In this document: piece by piece, positions 1-12,667 of the stretch | How the letters are laid out: each line of letters begins with the position of its first letter | Numbering within the stretch: the first letter of the stretch is position 1 | NCBI GenBank assembly: GCA_033439795.1 | Contig: JAUTDP010000014.1 | Coordinates: forward strand, 1,426,001-1,490,000 | Length of the DNA: 64,000 nt | Direction: 5' to 3' | Source of the DNA: Sordaria brevicollis | Taxonomy: Eukaryota; Ascomycota; Sordariomycetes; Sordariales; Sordariaceae | Notes under the pieces: model-generated | What the model was told of the DNA's origin: nothing | The model's input: only the letters and a program-made list of their open reading frames with translations | Databases searched by the model: none | Position numbers and translations under genes: made by a program

Positions 1-164
1 CTGCTCAGCTTCTAGCACCCGCGCCCTTGTCATCCACGCCGAGCGAAAGACTCCCTCGGCTTCTCCGTAACGCCCAAAGTAGGGTTTGTTTTTGGCGTAA
101 ACAGATTATTTTGAAAATTTTATTCATCCAACCCTTGACTAAATGATCCGGTAGTTGTCCTAGC

Positions 165-1715
165 TTGCAGTTCATTGTAGGAACTCTGAATCAATCGAGA
201 TTGGATCGAATTCTCTCGATGGTGGCGAGGAAGATGGGTTTTCTGAAATATTTACGCCAAATCATGGGGAAACAAACCCTATCCAAAAGTTTGCACATCA
301 CAACCCAGAGCATGGAGAGAATGAAGAGCCAAAGGATGATCAGGCCCTAATTGTGTCTTTCGATGCTCCCATATACCTGAAGAAAGATATTCTCCGCCTC
401 CTCGTGTCGACAGTGTTGTTGAGTGATGAGTCCGATGTTGGACAAAGCTGCAATCGTGTCACGGTGTACACGGCCCAGTCGCCACACAAGAAGTGCATAC
501 AACTGCCGACAGGCCTCCTCGGCTTCTCTAACTGAGCCTGATTTTCTGAATCATCCGCTGGGGGTTCAAGAGCCCATGACAATTTGGTGTTTCTGTGCGT
601 GCTTCGCCTCAGAAGTACCCGTGTGAGTTTCGCGAGGCTTCCCAGAGTGTCTGCATCATTAATTCCTCGTTTGGTCCTTCTCAGCTCAAAAACATGACGA
701 TGAAGATGCTCTGCATCTCCATAAGCGCCTCTTTCGAGCGCGACATCTTCAAGACCAGTGAGAGCTCGAAGCTTATGATGGTCGGCGCCCAGAAAACAGT
801 TGCTTGATTTGAGTAGCTTGGAAAAGATTGTGTGCGCCTTCTCAGGCTTCTTTAATCTCAAGAGGCAGAACGCGTAGCGCCACATGGCGAAAAGTGGTTC
901 AACATTGTTGAGACCTTGCAATTCCTCCAGGCCGTAGTATGCTTTGGCGGTGTTCAGTCCTGCTTGGACGTAGTTGCCTCGATTCACCTGCAGATTTCCC
1001 ATGAGACTCAAGACAATCAGAGGGATGGGATGATTTGATACCAAAGTCTGCTTTGCTAGTGCTTCCGCTCTGTCCAAGAGACTCATGGCCGCTTGATATG
1101 CACCCATGAAACTGTCGAGGCCATTACCATTAAGTCTGCAGAGAAGCGTGACGAAGAGTCCAGCGTCGAACTGATCTTCCAAGTCATATGAGGTGGTTTG
1201 TATCAATGGTTCAACATGGTGTGCTAACTCACCACATTCCTTCCACTTCTGATCACCTGAATCATGATAGCATCTGGCCATGAGTTGTCGGAAGCAACGC
1301 CGCCATTTCCATTGTTCACTAGACTCCTCTAGGCAAGTCCGAGTGAAGGACTGGACTAAACTGTGCATCTCGAGATTTCCTTTTGTGCCCTGGGCTTGCG
1401 TGACAAAACAATAATCGCACAATAAGGTAAGATCGTTTCGGAACCTTTTGCATAGAGGTATATACTCTCCGATCTGATGTCGGTATTTGCAAGGCTGCTA
1501 TCTTGGTACATATGTCTTTCATAGTAATAGCGTCGTAAGGGCCAGCACGGGATAGCCTAAAGTTGGAAGAAACTCATCAAACAAAGTAATTCGGCAGCAG
1601 ACCTACTTTCTTTCTCAATCCGCTGGAAAGTCATCTTCCATATGGTTATCTCCACTTCTTCGTTGGTTTCGGAAGGGTTGTGGCGAGCATCCCCAACCCA
1701 ACTGCTATTTTGGAT
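165..1715 (-). pseudogene. NB-ARC/TPR (NLR-like) pseudogene
   Basis: Relic of a fungal NLR-type protein (NB-ARC or NACHT core followed by tetratricopeptide repeats), a family linked to non-self recognition. Reading leftwards, about 1690-1560 matches the end of an NB-ARC core (a stretch with TFQRIEKE and LLCLMSFF, as in the usual 'W..SFDHI...A..LL.LMSFF' motif), followed by an in-frame TAG. About 1440-600 gives a long open stretch with EMHSLVQSFTR and then TPR helices. At about 600 the TPR reading moves to another frame (EAEEACRQLYALL, then DTIAALSNIGLITQQH at about 530-420). Near 350 it moves again (GPDHPLALHSLHALG), with further stops. Several frame changes and stops make a working gene unlikely; introns could explain one break but not all. 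The single 360-codon open frame is therefore only part of the story. No complete NB-ARC domain lies upstream, so the 5' end is missing. Confidence 0.72.
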
Positions 1716-1979
1716 GTTCGTGGTTGGTTAAGTAGGAGCGGAAATTGGATGTACGGAGAAGCAAAAGAAAACAAAATCCCAACAGCACGTCAAGCATGAA
1801 GTGGATGAAGTTTGAGGGTTCACCCGAGCTTGTCGCTCCTTCCCTGAAAGACTGACAGTCAAATCATGGAACACTCTTGCCTATCCTGTTTGCTAAGCGT
1901 TTTGGCTTGGTTCCAGCTCCATGCAACCCTCAATCGGCAGGAAAAAAGAACCCGGATGCTGCTCGGAGGCGGTTTCCTC

Positions 1980-3817
1980 TCACGCATCTGCCGTCTCTCT
2001 TGCCCTCTTGACATCCTTGATCCTTCTCAATATATAGATCCTGGGGACCATCCTCGGGCCAACCCACTTTCCTCCCGTGATCGCCTTGACACGATTTCTC
2101 CATCGCTCGACTGATACTCCCTTCCCAACCACACGAACATCGTCATTCGGCTTATCACACTGGGCAGAGCCGTTCAAGAGGACTTCAATGCCACCATATC
2201 CCTTGACCACACCGACCGTCTCCCAATCATCCCCTTTGACCTTGGTAGTATCCTCCGCCAAGACATAATCAAATCGTTTCCAGAATTCCTCTTGCGCAAG
2301 AGCAGAGTCATCCTCGGTTTTGTCCAGCGCAAGGACCACGTTATTCCCGTGAGTCCTCTTGACAATTTTGCCGTCGCTAGGAACAGCCGACGCGTATCCC
2401 GTAGCAGTGCCAAACAGCGTGACGCCCGTCATGCAAGAGAGGACATCGGCATGGACAGGTACAACGGCCGAGGATGAGCTAGATGCAGCGACCTCTGTCT
2501 CTACGGTATTCCGCAAGTACGCGAGCGCTTCGCCACCGGGGTAGTTGAGAGATGAGACCAGCAACATACCCGTGCTGGCCGCGAAGGAAACCGCAACCGA
2601 CCCGAGCAAGATCCCCCAAGTCAAGACAGCGGCTGTCTTCCCTGCCTTGATGCTTCGCCTGGCGATCCAGTCTGCGCCCAAGGCCGCAGCGCCCGTGAGT
2701 GAGGGAACAACATAGAAGATGAAGCGAGCCTCCTTGTGAGGCTGTAGCGAGTAAATAGCCACGAAGAACAGGCTTGGCACTAACAACCCCTTCACCGCTG
2801 GTCTAACAGCAGGCTGCTTCCACGCCACGGGGATCATCAAACCCCAGGTAAGCGGATTTACCAGCAGCCTTGGGATGGCAGACACAAAGTAGTAATACCA
2901 AGGCGAGGTGCCCCATTCACTTGAGTTGCCCTGCACGGCGTTGAAGTAGAACCCCCAGAGCTCGGGCCAGAGAGGCTTCTGCCAGAAGTAGGAGTCGATA
3001 GGCACAGTCATGATAAGGGAGACAATGACGGCGACAATGAAGTGCGGGATGATGCGCTCCAAAGAAGTGGAAGGGGCGACGAAGAGGAGGTGGAAGATGG
3101 TGGTGAAAAGGAGAAGCGCAACTTCGGAACGGAAGATGATGCCGGCCATAATGAGGAGAGCGATGGCCGAGCGTTGGCGGCGATGGATGAGTTCAGGGGA
3201 TTGCGGGTTGGGGAGGAGAAGCGCGGCAGCGGTAGTAGCTAGTACATGTCAGTTTAAGTCCTTGTTAGTATGAGAATGGCGACTTACTCAAGCCAAAAGC
3301 AAACATGTTCGGCAACGTCCTTGAGGCGTAATAGATGACATGGAACTGACTGGCCTGCAAAAGCAGATACCATCTCGCTGCCGGGCGTCCATAGGCAAGC
3401 CTAAAGTTCCGCGCAAACAGAAGAAGAGCAGCGGCGTTTGCGAGACCAAGCATGCCTCTCACGATTGTTTGGGCGTGATCGAAGCCGATGAGGTTGACGA
3501 TAGGTTGTCCGAGTCCTGCCAAGACTACGGGGCCAACGAAGGTCCGCGGGACAGCACCGGGAAAGGTGAAATGGTCGTATGTCTGAGATAGCTTCTGGTA
3601 CACATTTTGAAGTGGTGTTCCGTACACGAGAACATCGTGGGTAGCTTGGATGTTAAAAGACTCCTCAACCTTGGTGTAAGGGGCAACAAAGAGGTGAATA
3701 AGGATCAGGGTTGGAACGAGGAGGGATAGCCCCAAATCTGGAGATTTGGTAAGTCGCATGCACATGCAAGTGCAGAGGAAGGAAGCTTTACTTACCTAAT
3801 ACCGATATGAGCTTCAT
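1980..3817 (-). CDS. alg12: ALG12, dolichyl-P-Man:Man7GlcNAc2-PP-dolichol alpha-1,6-mannosyltransferase
   Basis: GT22-family mannosyltransferase of the ER membrane. It adds the eighth mannose, in alpha-1,6 linkage, to the lumenal dolichol-linked N-glycan precursor, using dolichol-phosphate mannose. Three exons on the minus strand: 3817-3796, 3737-3288 and 3238-1980, with introns of 58 and 49 bp; they sum to 577 codons (576 residues), normal for the family. The hallmark N-terminal lumenal loop is present (TKVEESFNIQATHDVL, then YDHFTFPGAVPRTF) as is the GT22 motif HKEARFIFYVVPSL. Many hydrophobic stretches fit a polytopic membrane protein. The start was chosen because the tiny first exon (MKLISVL) splices cleanly into the conserved leader; an ATG inside the first intron at about 3765 is a poorer alternative. 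It diverges from the capping-protein gene across a 630-bp gap. Identity is secure; the first exon is less so. Confidence 0.93.
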
Positions 3818-4447
3818 GATGTAGAAGGTATGTTCACGTCCCTCACCTCATGTTTGAAGATTGATGTGATCAAGAGTTCCCGGAATGCGTGGTTGTTGTT
3901 GACAGTTGCAAGGGGGTCGCCGGTCGATGATGAGCTTCAAGTTGTGTACAAGAAATGAGTATAACGAGTTGAGGTTCGCAGGTATACCACCAATAATTGC
4001 CAAGTGCTATGTTTTAAAGAAATCTCATACGTAATAGACTCACAACCGGGACTTTCAATTCTCTGACTTTGAATGTTCATAAATCTTTCAGATGAGATAT
4101 TATTGTGTCTCTGCGCTTTCGCTCTTGTGGTTGACGGTTCTTGGCATAAAATATCTTGTACAGAACTATCACCGGATGGAAGCAACCAGTGCGATTGGCC
4201 GTGCATGAGCCCCTGAGACGGCAAGATGGAACCCCACCACCCGACGTTGCACCTAGTCCGCACCGCACCGGAGCTGTCAGTGGATGTTTCATAGCAACCC
4301 GACCTGGAACATCCCCGCCAACACACCAGCTTAGCACCCGCCCAGTCTACCTCTACCCATCTGTCGCGCCGCCACCTTCAACCTCACCGAGTAAACAAAA
4401 CAAACACCAAACGCATCAATCCTACCGATCCAGAGATTACCGTCAAG
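3818..4447. promoter_or_regulatory. divergent intergenic region between ALG12 and CapZ-beta genes
   Basis: This 630-bp gap separates two start codons pointing away from each other, so it must hold both promoters and 5' UTRs. The right 150 bp is C-rich and purine-poor, as in fungal 5' UTRs just ahead of an ATG. No convincing TATA box or other single factor site was recognised, and the short open frames here show no resemblance to proteins. Confidence 0.55.
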
Positions 4448-5608
4448 ATGGCGACCGCAGACCCCTTTGATTCCGCCCTGTAAGTCCCTGGCGGGCCTGC
4501 CTTGCCCCTCCTCCACCGACCCAGATCTACACCGACCGCCAACTACATTACCGACCAACAACTTGATTACCGCAACCGTCAAGCACGCGCAACCGGTACA
4601 CGAACCCAAGCTGACCGATTTGATCCCAAACAGCGACCTCCTCCGCCGCCTCAACCCCAAACACACGGCCGAGCACCTCAACAACCTCATCACCCTCGCG
4701 CCCGACCTCACTGAAGACCTGCTCTCCTCCGTCGACCAGCCCCTGACGGTCAAGCGCTGCAAGCAAACCGGCCGCGACTACCTGCTATGCGACTACAACC
4801 GCGACGGCGACAGCTACCGCTCGCCATGGAGCAACCAGTTCGATCCTCCGCTCGAGGGCGGCAACCAGGGCGGTAGCGGCGGCGATGGCGAAGGGGAAGG
4901 TGGTGAGGGTGCTGCCGGGTCAATCATGCCCGGCGAGAGGGTGAGGAAGATGGAGATCAAAGCCAATGAGGCGTTTGATGTGTACCGGGAGCTATACTAC
5001 GAGGGTGGTGTGAGCTCGGTGTATTTCTGGAATTTGGATGACGGGTTTGCGGGTGTGGTGTTGTTGAAGAAGTGTGAGTGTTCTTTCTTCTTGGGTTGAT
5101 GGACTGCAAGGGATGGATGGATGGGACGGGCCGGCACGTGAAACTAGTGCGCTTGTCGACCAAACTACAAACACTATTCGGACGTCATGCTAACTTTCTT
5201 GCGTCAAACACAGCCTCCCCAACCAACCCCTCCTCCTCCGGCGTCTGGGACTCGATTCACGTTTTCGAAGCCTCCGAGCGCGGCCGCACCTCCAACTACC
5301 GCCTTACCTCGACTGTCATCCTCTCTCTGGCCACCAAGGGCAACACCCTCGGCGAGGTAGACCTCTCGGGCAACATGACGCGCCAGGTCGAGCAGGACCT
5401 GCCAGTCGAGAACGACGAGAGCCACATTGCCAACATTGGCCGCCTGGTCGAGGATATGGAGCTCAAGATGCGCAACCTGCTGCAAGAGGTCTACTTTGGC
5501 AAGGCAAAGGATGTCGTAGGCGATCTGAGGAGCGTTGGCAGCCTGAGCGAGGGACAGAGGGATCGCGATGCGCAAATGGAGATCATCGGAAGTATGAGGA
5601 AAGCATAA
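4448..5608 (+). CDS. cap2: F-actin-capping protein subunit beta
   Basis: Beta subunit of the CapZ heterodimer, which caps actin filament barbed ends at cortical patches and hyphal tips together with an alpha subunit encoded elsewhere. Three exons: 4448-4479, 4634-5073 and 5214-5608 (introns 154 and 140 bp), giving 289 codons (288 residues), the usual size. Family landmarks: [14 protein letters not shown] near the N-terminus; a [15 protein letters not shown] segment, close to the conserved '[16 protein letters not shown]'; then [22 protein letters not shown] and [10 protein letters not shown]. The C-terminal amphipathic helix ([21 protein letters not shown]) corresponds to the actin-binding tentacle. 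A Gly/Glu-rich insert at about residues 85-105 is a loop difference. The start is fixed by a short first exon whose splice joins CT to CGAC to make the expected ALDLLRR sequence. Confidence 0.95.
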
Positions 5609-7704
5609 GCCAGCCGCTTGACGTGGCTGTGGTAATGTACGGGGAAATGGTGGCAGGTCAAAGCAGGACGGGGCAGCGAAAGCTGAATTGCTATTTGCGG
5701 TGCGAATTAGCAGGCGTACACTATTTCGAACGTATTTTCGAGAGAGCACAGACGGACATTTCTGTCTGGCTGTGTTAGGTATACTACATCTCTCTCTCTA
5801 TCTAAACAAATTCTAGTAATAATTCATCAACTACATAGGTCTCCCTGACCAGCCACCAGGCCGGCACAACACGCTGCTGGACTTACGCCTCCTCAAAAGC
5901 TTAGAGACAACCCCAAATATTCCCGAGTATTGCAACAAACGCCATGTCTCTCAAAGCGGGATATCGCATGACCACCATCCGATTCCGATGCTGCCGCCGG
6001 CCTCAAGAACAGTTTCCCACCAAGACATCCCTTTCGTTGGAGATTTACGCCTTATAGAGCGATGTTCATAACTGACCGACCGACCGACCGATTTTATGGG
6101 ATTTGGTGGTGACACCTGCTTGGTACTACAGCCAGTTCAGTATGCCGATGTCGGTAAAAGAGTACAAGGGTCGTCTGTCAGTCTCATTTGTGGAAATTGT
6201 CCGCGATCGAAGACTCACGCGGTTCACACCGTTCACCGCTATAGCGCCCCCGAGCGAGGCCTTTCTCTTTACAATGGGGCAGGCAGTCAGTCAGGCAGGC
6301 TTCGTATCACCGAGCTATTACCAAGCCCAAGCCCAAGACCGGAGGCGGAGAGCAAGGTGGTAAGGAGACTCGATGGGGTGGCCGGGGATGGTGAAATCGG
6401 GAATTATGCGGAGGAAGGGTGGGCACAGGATCGGTATATGGGGTGTTCGATCGCATGGCTGTGGATGCTGTAGCATGGTCGGTTTTATGGCTTTGACTTT
6501 GGTATGGCATGGGTTGGGAGCACAGGAGAGTGACGGGGGTGATTTGGTTGGGCAAAATACTCACTCAATTCATCTTCAATTGAAGTCTCCAGGCGTTCGC
6601 CAGGAGCACCCTCTCCGACCATCGGCACCGAACCACGCCGAAAGCACGAGGTGAGATATTCTCATGCTCGGCGATATCACCCCCAGTCCATCATCGAAGG
6701 AAAAAGATCTAGGGGTAAAAAAGGTAGGGAAGAAAGCCGGAGCGGCGTCCGCCTCCGTCATCTATACGCTATGCAGGGCATATACGATCGACAAATTCCG
6801 TCCCCGGCGAATTATGCTTTTCTTAGCTTAGAGATGACCGAGGATGATCATCTTTCAGCCTCGCTTGTTCATTCGATCGATCCCATACTCCGTACAAGAT
6901 ATAGTACGGGTAATGTAGGGGTATCGGGGAACCCCCTTCCGAGTCGTCATAGCTGAAACCAAAAGAATTCTGCCCTTCTTGTATCAAGGCCCACGCGTAG
7001 CTTGCCCAGCTGAGAAGCTTAATGAGGATCGACGTAAAGGTTCGTCGTCACTCGTCCCGAAATACCAGACCCCGGAAGGAACCCCGGCTGTGGCGGCTCC
7101 CCCTCCACTTTCCGGCGGTTGGGCGGGCGGGCGGTGAAAGATTTCGGTTTCAGCGATGAGTTCCTTGTATCTCTATGCTTCAACTTGCAAAGTGTCCACG
7201 GGCCACCTCGCGGCGAGCGAGGATCAACGTCGGGAATCACTCAGTTCCATGATACTGGGAGATGAAAGCTGAGATCCAGAAAGTCGGTACCGAATCAGCT
7301 TAAACTCTCGGTAAAGGAGTGTGGTTTCAACTTTCAAGTTCCCGAGGAGCTGGGACCCTTTGACAGCCAGCGAGCGCTGCAGACAGAAGCCATGATAGAG
7401 GTACTTACCTCTATCGAAATTATCTACCCGTTATCCTAAAATCGGAAGTGCATGCCGAGAGGGAACTGAAGCAACAGTTTGTCACGACAGCTGAGGAAGA
7501 GAAGGAACGACCGGAAAACACGAGTCGTACGTACATATGTACTTGCCGAGTTTACCGTGGATCATCATCCTTCAGCCTCAGGGGCTGACACGCTTATGCA
7601 AGGCACGAGCACCTCACTCGTTCCTTCCGTTGAGGTTCAAACTCCAGGGATGAGAATGGGGAAACATCGCGCGGGTGATAGTCCGATGATGAAACCAAGA
7701 GTGC

Positions 7705-7708
<4 letters not shown>

Positions 7709-7782
<74 letters not shown>
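7709..7782. repeat. poly(T) tract, 74 nt
   Basis: An uninterrupted run of 74 T residues. It could be a simple-sequence expansion, the poly(A) tail of a minus-strand retrotransposed sequence, or partly an assembly artefact. No reverse transcriptase remnant is visible immediately to the right. Confidence 0.95.
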
Positions 7783-8000
7783 CCCTTGCTCTGTTCCTGC
7801 GTGTCCGTGCCCTGCTTCTCCCACACGACTCCGGGGACTTGAGCCATGTGATGCTGCCCAATTCAGTTTGATACTTTGAGTTTCGGATACAATTGTTAAG
7901 TATACGGACTTGATTCCGCTCTGATCGACATAGGTTTAGTTGAACGGCAGGATGGCTGGGAGCCCCTTCCTCCCAAAATCCACTGCTGTTGCCTATATTC

Positions 8001-8022
8001 GGGGGGGGGGGGGGGGGGGGGG
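8001..8022. repeat. poly(G) tract, 22 nt
   Basis: An uninterrupted run of 22 G residues in non-coding DNA, able in principle to form G-quadruplexes. Homopolymer length is prone to sequencing error. Confidence 0.9.
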
Positions 8023-11000
8023 AGCAACGAAGTTTGCTTGTCCGCAGTTGCTCCTTCCATTTTGAAAGTTCGAAGATCGGCAGATGCCTTAGCAGAATGG
8101 CATGATCATGCTTTCCCCATTGGGAAACATAGCCTAGAATGGGAAGTTGCGGCTGAAGAAATGAGGCTTTAGAGGTAGCTAGTCCATTTTCAGAGCTGTG
8201 TCCAGTGTCACTGACTGGTGTTTGCTCAACCTCGTACCGTGCACATTTTGTATGTAGAGGAGCTGAAGCCTTACATCATCCCGCTTGCTTGTTTACCGTT
8301 ATGTACTTAGTATGGGCCGTACGAGAGTGAGACATACGCTAGTACGTTCGACTCGGTATAACCTGGGTGGATTGTCATCACACTTCGTCACACGCGCACT
8401 TGAGGTACGAAGAGGAGATCAAACAAAGGCATAAGAAAATCTGAGCACTTGTCATGTATCGCTGCGGAGCTTAACCCGGGCTGTCAATGACATTCGGTGC
8501 TAGGTCCGGCGTACGAGCTGGGAGTTAGGCAACAATCTTCCACATAGATAAAGGTGAATATGTGAGTTGCGTAGTGAAGAACAAAGGAAGACGAGGCTGG
8601 AGAACAAGGTGACCGGAGCTGTCGCCGTTTAACTCAATCGTGCATTCGCAACCAGTAATCGGGTATCATATCGGCGCTTCGTCCGGCGACGGCGCTGACC
8701 GTGGTGTTGACCCCGGTAGAATCCCGAGGCCCCTTCGTAAACGAGCGTGTGGAAAGCAAGAGAGCAAAGCAAGGTACGAACGAGGCTTCCAAACACCGGA
8801 GCTGCCGCCGTTAGACCGACCCGACTCTTCGGTACCGAGAAATCACTATGCTGTCAGAGCTTGTAAAGGCTTGGCCTATCTTAGCCTGCAATTTTGCCCA
8901 TTCCATCCTGACGCCCGATTAGGAAGGCCTTGAGGGCTTGTCTGCATCTTTTGAAGACGCATCCAGCCAACTTGCCTGTTATCTAGGCTTAAATAGGAAG
9001 AGGAGGGAGGTGAGCTACCCCGTTGACACATTTTGAAGACCCGAGGATAGTCGATGTGGGATGTACGCAGTAGTGTCTCTCATAGGTACATAGAACTTCG
9101 AGACCAGCGGGGGTAACTGGGAGACGACTGACAGACGGGTCTGGATCACCGACTAGTACCAGAACGTTTTTCGGGTGTCCAACTTTTTGGGACCAGCAGG
9201 CAGGACTCGCTTGCGCACGTGCACTATTGAGACTTGATAGAGACACGATGAGGGGGTTTGACATATTTGGCCGGACGGGTGAATGTGGGAGAAGGGAAAT
9301 GAGGTGTTGGAAAAACCTCAGCTCGAGCCCTTCGGCAGTTGTAGCCGCTGTGTACGATGGTTGCTGATGATGGTCCAAGTTCGATGCCGATGCTTTGTAA
9401 ACGACACCGGCCCAACCTGGGCTCCTTGACCGAAGCCCATGCGCCTTGTTCTTCAGCTGATAAACATGGATCTCGTTCAAAAGTCGTATTTTGATATTTT
9501 GAGCTTTTGAGGCACTTGCCTCGGAGTCGTCGGGGATAAGCGAGGGCCATCTGAGTCGATGCGAGTAATAAGTGGACAAACGGATTGAAATTGACAGAGG
9601 AACTTCCCATCAGCTTGCATTCCTGTCTTTCCACGCAAATGCGATATGCAATGGGGAAATTACGTCGGCGTAGTCGTTGGTTGGATCCCGAGATAATTGG
9701 GAGAGAAAAAAAAGATTGAGACACAGGTTGTGGAAAGCAAACGACATCCGCATTGCGTCGGCCGGTCCCTTCCCAACCGCAAACCATTTCGAGCTCTCTC
9801 GTCGGCGATCGCCCTTGGAGGCTGACATGGCACGCACATGGCTGGCTTGGCTTGGCTTGGTCCAATGCTGCGGTACCCGCCATCCGTTCGTCTGATGTTT
9901 TCTGTTGTTCGTTCAGTCTCTTGTTTCTCGTGTTCCGTTTCGGTCTAATCTGGAGCCGTATCGTCTCGTCTCGTTTCGTCTCGTCTTGATTCCTCGTTTC
10001 CCCCGTTTTCCCCACGTTCCCCCGTCGAGCACAGGAGACTTTGTGGGATGCGCGCGAGTTGTGATTCGAAGGGACGAGTGTAAATGCGCCCGGTTTCCTC
10101 ATCGCGTCAAGCTCCGTTTCGGTTCCTGTCCTTGAACCATCCCCGGACACTCGAATCCAAACCCGGGGCCATCATGGACTCTCCGACGCTCACACCACAG
10201 GCGAAAAGGGAAGATGCATGCAGATGCGCAACGGCGGAACCGACGGGTTCCCACTCCGGACTGGCCGGGAGCCATTCAATTTCTAGAAATCTTGAAGAAG
10301 TCTTCTGGAAAGACGGGAAGGCTGCGTGGTGCATCATGATTGGATATCTCGGTGGAATGGGGAGCGCGAGGAACGTTTGGAATGGAAGGGTGACAGTGAG
10401 TTGACAGTTGAGTGGGTGTGGTGAAGGATGACGGTGGCGAATTTTGTGAATCTTTTTTTCTTTAGTTGCTTACCCCTGAAAGCAACGGCAGCACCGAACA
10501 ATTGGCACCGGAGAGCTGGTTTGAGGTTGGCGGGACCGACATCGCGGCTCGGCTGGAGGAGGATGAGCAGAACGGGAGAAAGAAGGAGAGATGGAAGGTT
10601 GCTGGAAGTGCAAAAAAAAGGAAGAAAAATTTCATGTCGGTCGCTGCAACTCTGCTGCCGCCCTTCCTCGAACCCCCTGAATATCCGCATCCGCACCGCT
10701 CTCCGCAGTCTCTAGCAGTGTTTACACTAAACCAACAATGACGGCATCGACACCAACCACAAAGTCGAGACATGACTAGCCCAGTCCTTGACATTTAGCC
10801 CTATCCCGTCTCGTTTCATATTTTTGTTTTGGGTTGGCAGATCATGGCCAGCGGAAAAAGATCAGGAGAATCGTTGCTCCCGGACAAGTCGTTTGAGAGT
10901 CGAAATTGGAAAGGGGGGACGGCCGAGCAGCGGATGGGTTTTGAGGCTATCATGATGCTACCCACCACGCGACCATCTTGCAGACGTAGCTGCATATCGC

Positions 11001-12647
11001 AGCTGTACGTTAAATGAGATGCTCGTTTTTTGTAACCTTTTTCCCTTGCGAACGACGGCGCGCAACAACAAGTTCGCTGCAGCCAACTAACTATTGACTC
11101 CAATTCTTTCTTCGTGCTCTTTGTTTTTCTTGATTGCCATTGTCTCTCAACAAATTGCGTTGATCTCGTTCTTGCTCGGCATCAGGTCACAATTCCCCTC
11201 TTGTCCGACGTGGGCGCCGAGTGTGCAGAATCTGGTTAAAGTTCATTCCTATCCGAGGCTCTGTCGGTCTTGGTATCGCTTCTCTGGGCCCCTCTACCGG
11301 TAGTGTCTCAAGGCGGTCGACTTCGGCCTTGATGTCTTTGTGCAACGGGACAGCTCTGTTGTGGTGGTTGCACGACATCTCCATTTGGAGGCTGCTTTTC
11401 TCACTCCTAGACGACGACTGTCTCGGCAGCAAAGATCGGCCTGTGTCGGAGTTGTCGTGCTCAGATTCTAATGCGATTTTTAATGATTTCAAAACTCCAA
11501 TATTGTGGCTTGTGTCGTTTCTCACAAAAAAATATCATGATGCCAAGACCGTCTTATGCCTGTTCATGACTCCGTCTCTCCCCCAACAGAGTAAGCACCG
11601 GAGCCGTTACAGCAGCGAAGCGTCCCTGGTGCTGCCACCAATGTCCTGGCTCGGCCCAAGAGATCAAGGTCTCCGGAGAATGTGTGCAAACCGAGTGTCC
11701 AATGGTGATGCTATTTTTGAGAAGCGGTTTTCCAGGATCAATCATCGTGTCTGTGGTGCTATGCTAATGCAAGTGAAAGTCCGGCCGAAAAGAGAGACAC
11801 GCGGATGGCAGCAACAAGAGTAGCCCCCTACGTACCTCTATCAATGGGGGAAACGAACGGGGCACACACTGGGGAGACGTCCTCTTAGAGCCCTGGACAG
11901 TGGAGATGTTTGAGGCTGTCCACAACCTCACTGGCCATTGCTGCCACCGGTGACCGGTCTGATGCGATGGAGTCGAAACAAGACAGAATCAAACTCCATG
12001 ACTGATGCTTCATGCTGACCAACGTTGATGTTGATGGACAGACGCGAAACGGCCGCACATAATGACCTGCAACAAACCCTTTTGTCCTGCATACAATCTC
12101 GTCTCGAGCTGACAACCCAATTTGATCCTGCATTTTGCCCACTTCAGCAGCAGCACGCTCTTTCTGGAATGGATGGCATAATGACCCCACTTACACCCGC
12201 CCCGGCCGCCGAATCGAGCAAGCGGTGCTCCGCCGTGGTGCCTGGTCGTTCCTGGTTCAAAGCTTCGGTTCCTGGCGAGAAAAAATGAAAGTCGCTGCTG
12301 CCCCTGGAGTGCTGGACTGCTGGGTCACCAGAGGTCACAGGGTTCATCGAACTGGGTCGCTCCCAAGTGGAAGTGGTTCGTTCCTCACTGGGAGAGGGGG
12401 GAATTGACAACGGCCCCATTTTCTCATTCAGCCCGGTCGGCGCTTTTTGCGGGCGTTCATTCCATCTCTCGAGGTTCTTCCAGTTCCCGTCGTCCCGTCT
12501 TTCTGAGTCCATCCTTCCAGATTTTGGACACTCAGGATATTCTTGGCATCGATGATCGGTGATCTTTCAACATCAAGATAGTCGATAATACCAACGCACA
12601 CATCGAAAGGCGAGATTAGCACAGACATACAGCCCTTGTCAAACACC

Positions 12648-12667
12648 CACACACACACACACACACC
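12648..12667. repeat. CA/AC dinucleotide microsatellite
   Basis: About ten AC units with flanking CCAC imperfections, in the non-coding region upstream of the epimerase-like gene. Confidence 0.85.

Noticed and set aside
340..1422. 360-codon frame taken as an intact gene
   Set aside because: Its last ~90 codons leave the TPR frame, which continues in another frame, and NB-ARC text upstream is separated by a stop; it is part of a pseudogene.
9224..10150. 308-codon minus-strand open frame
   Set aside because: Composition is that of a chance frame (Arg/Ser/Pro-rich, no domain, no hydrophobic pattern); it overlaps CGTCT-type simple repeats and other open frames on the opposite strand.
11221..11823. 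200-codon plus-strand open frame
   Set aside because: No family resemblance, no splice-extended continuation, and a competing minus-strand frame; treated as chance.
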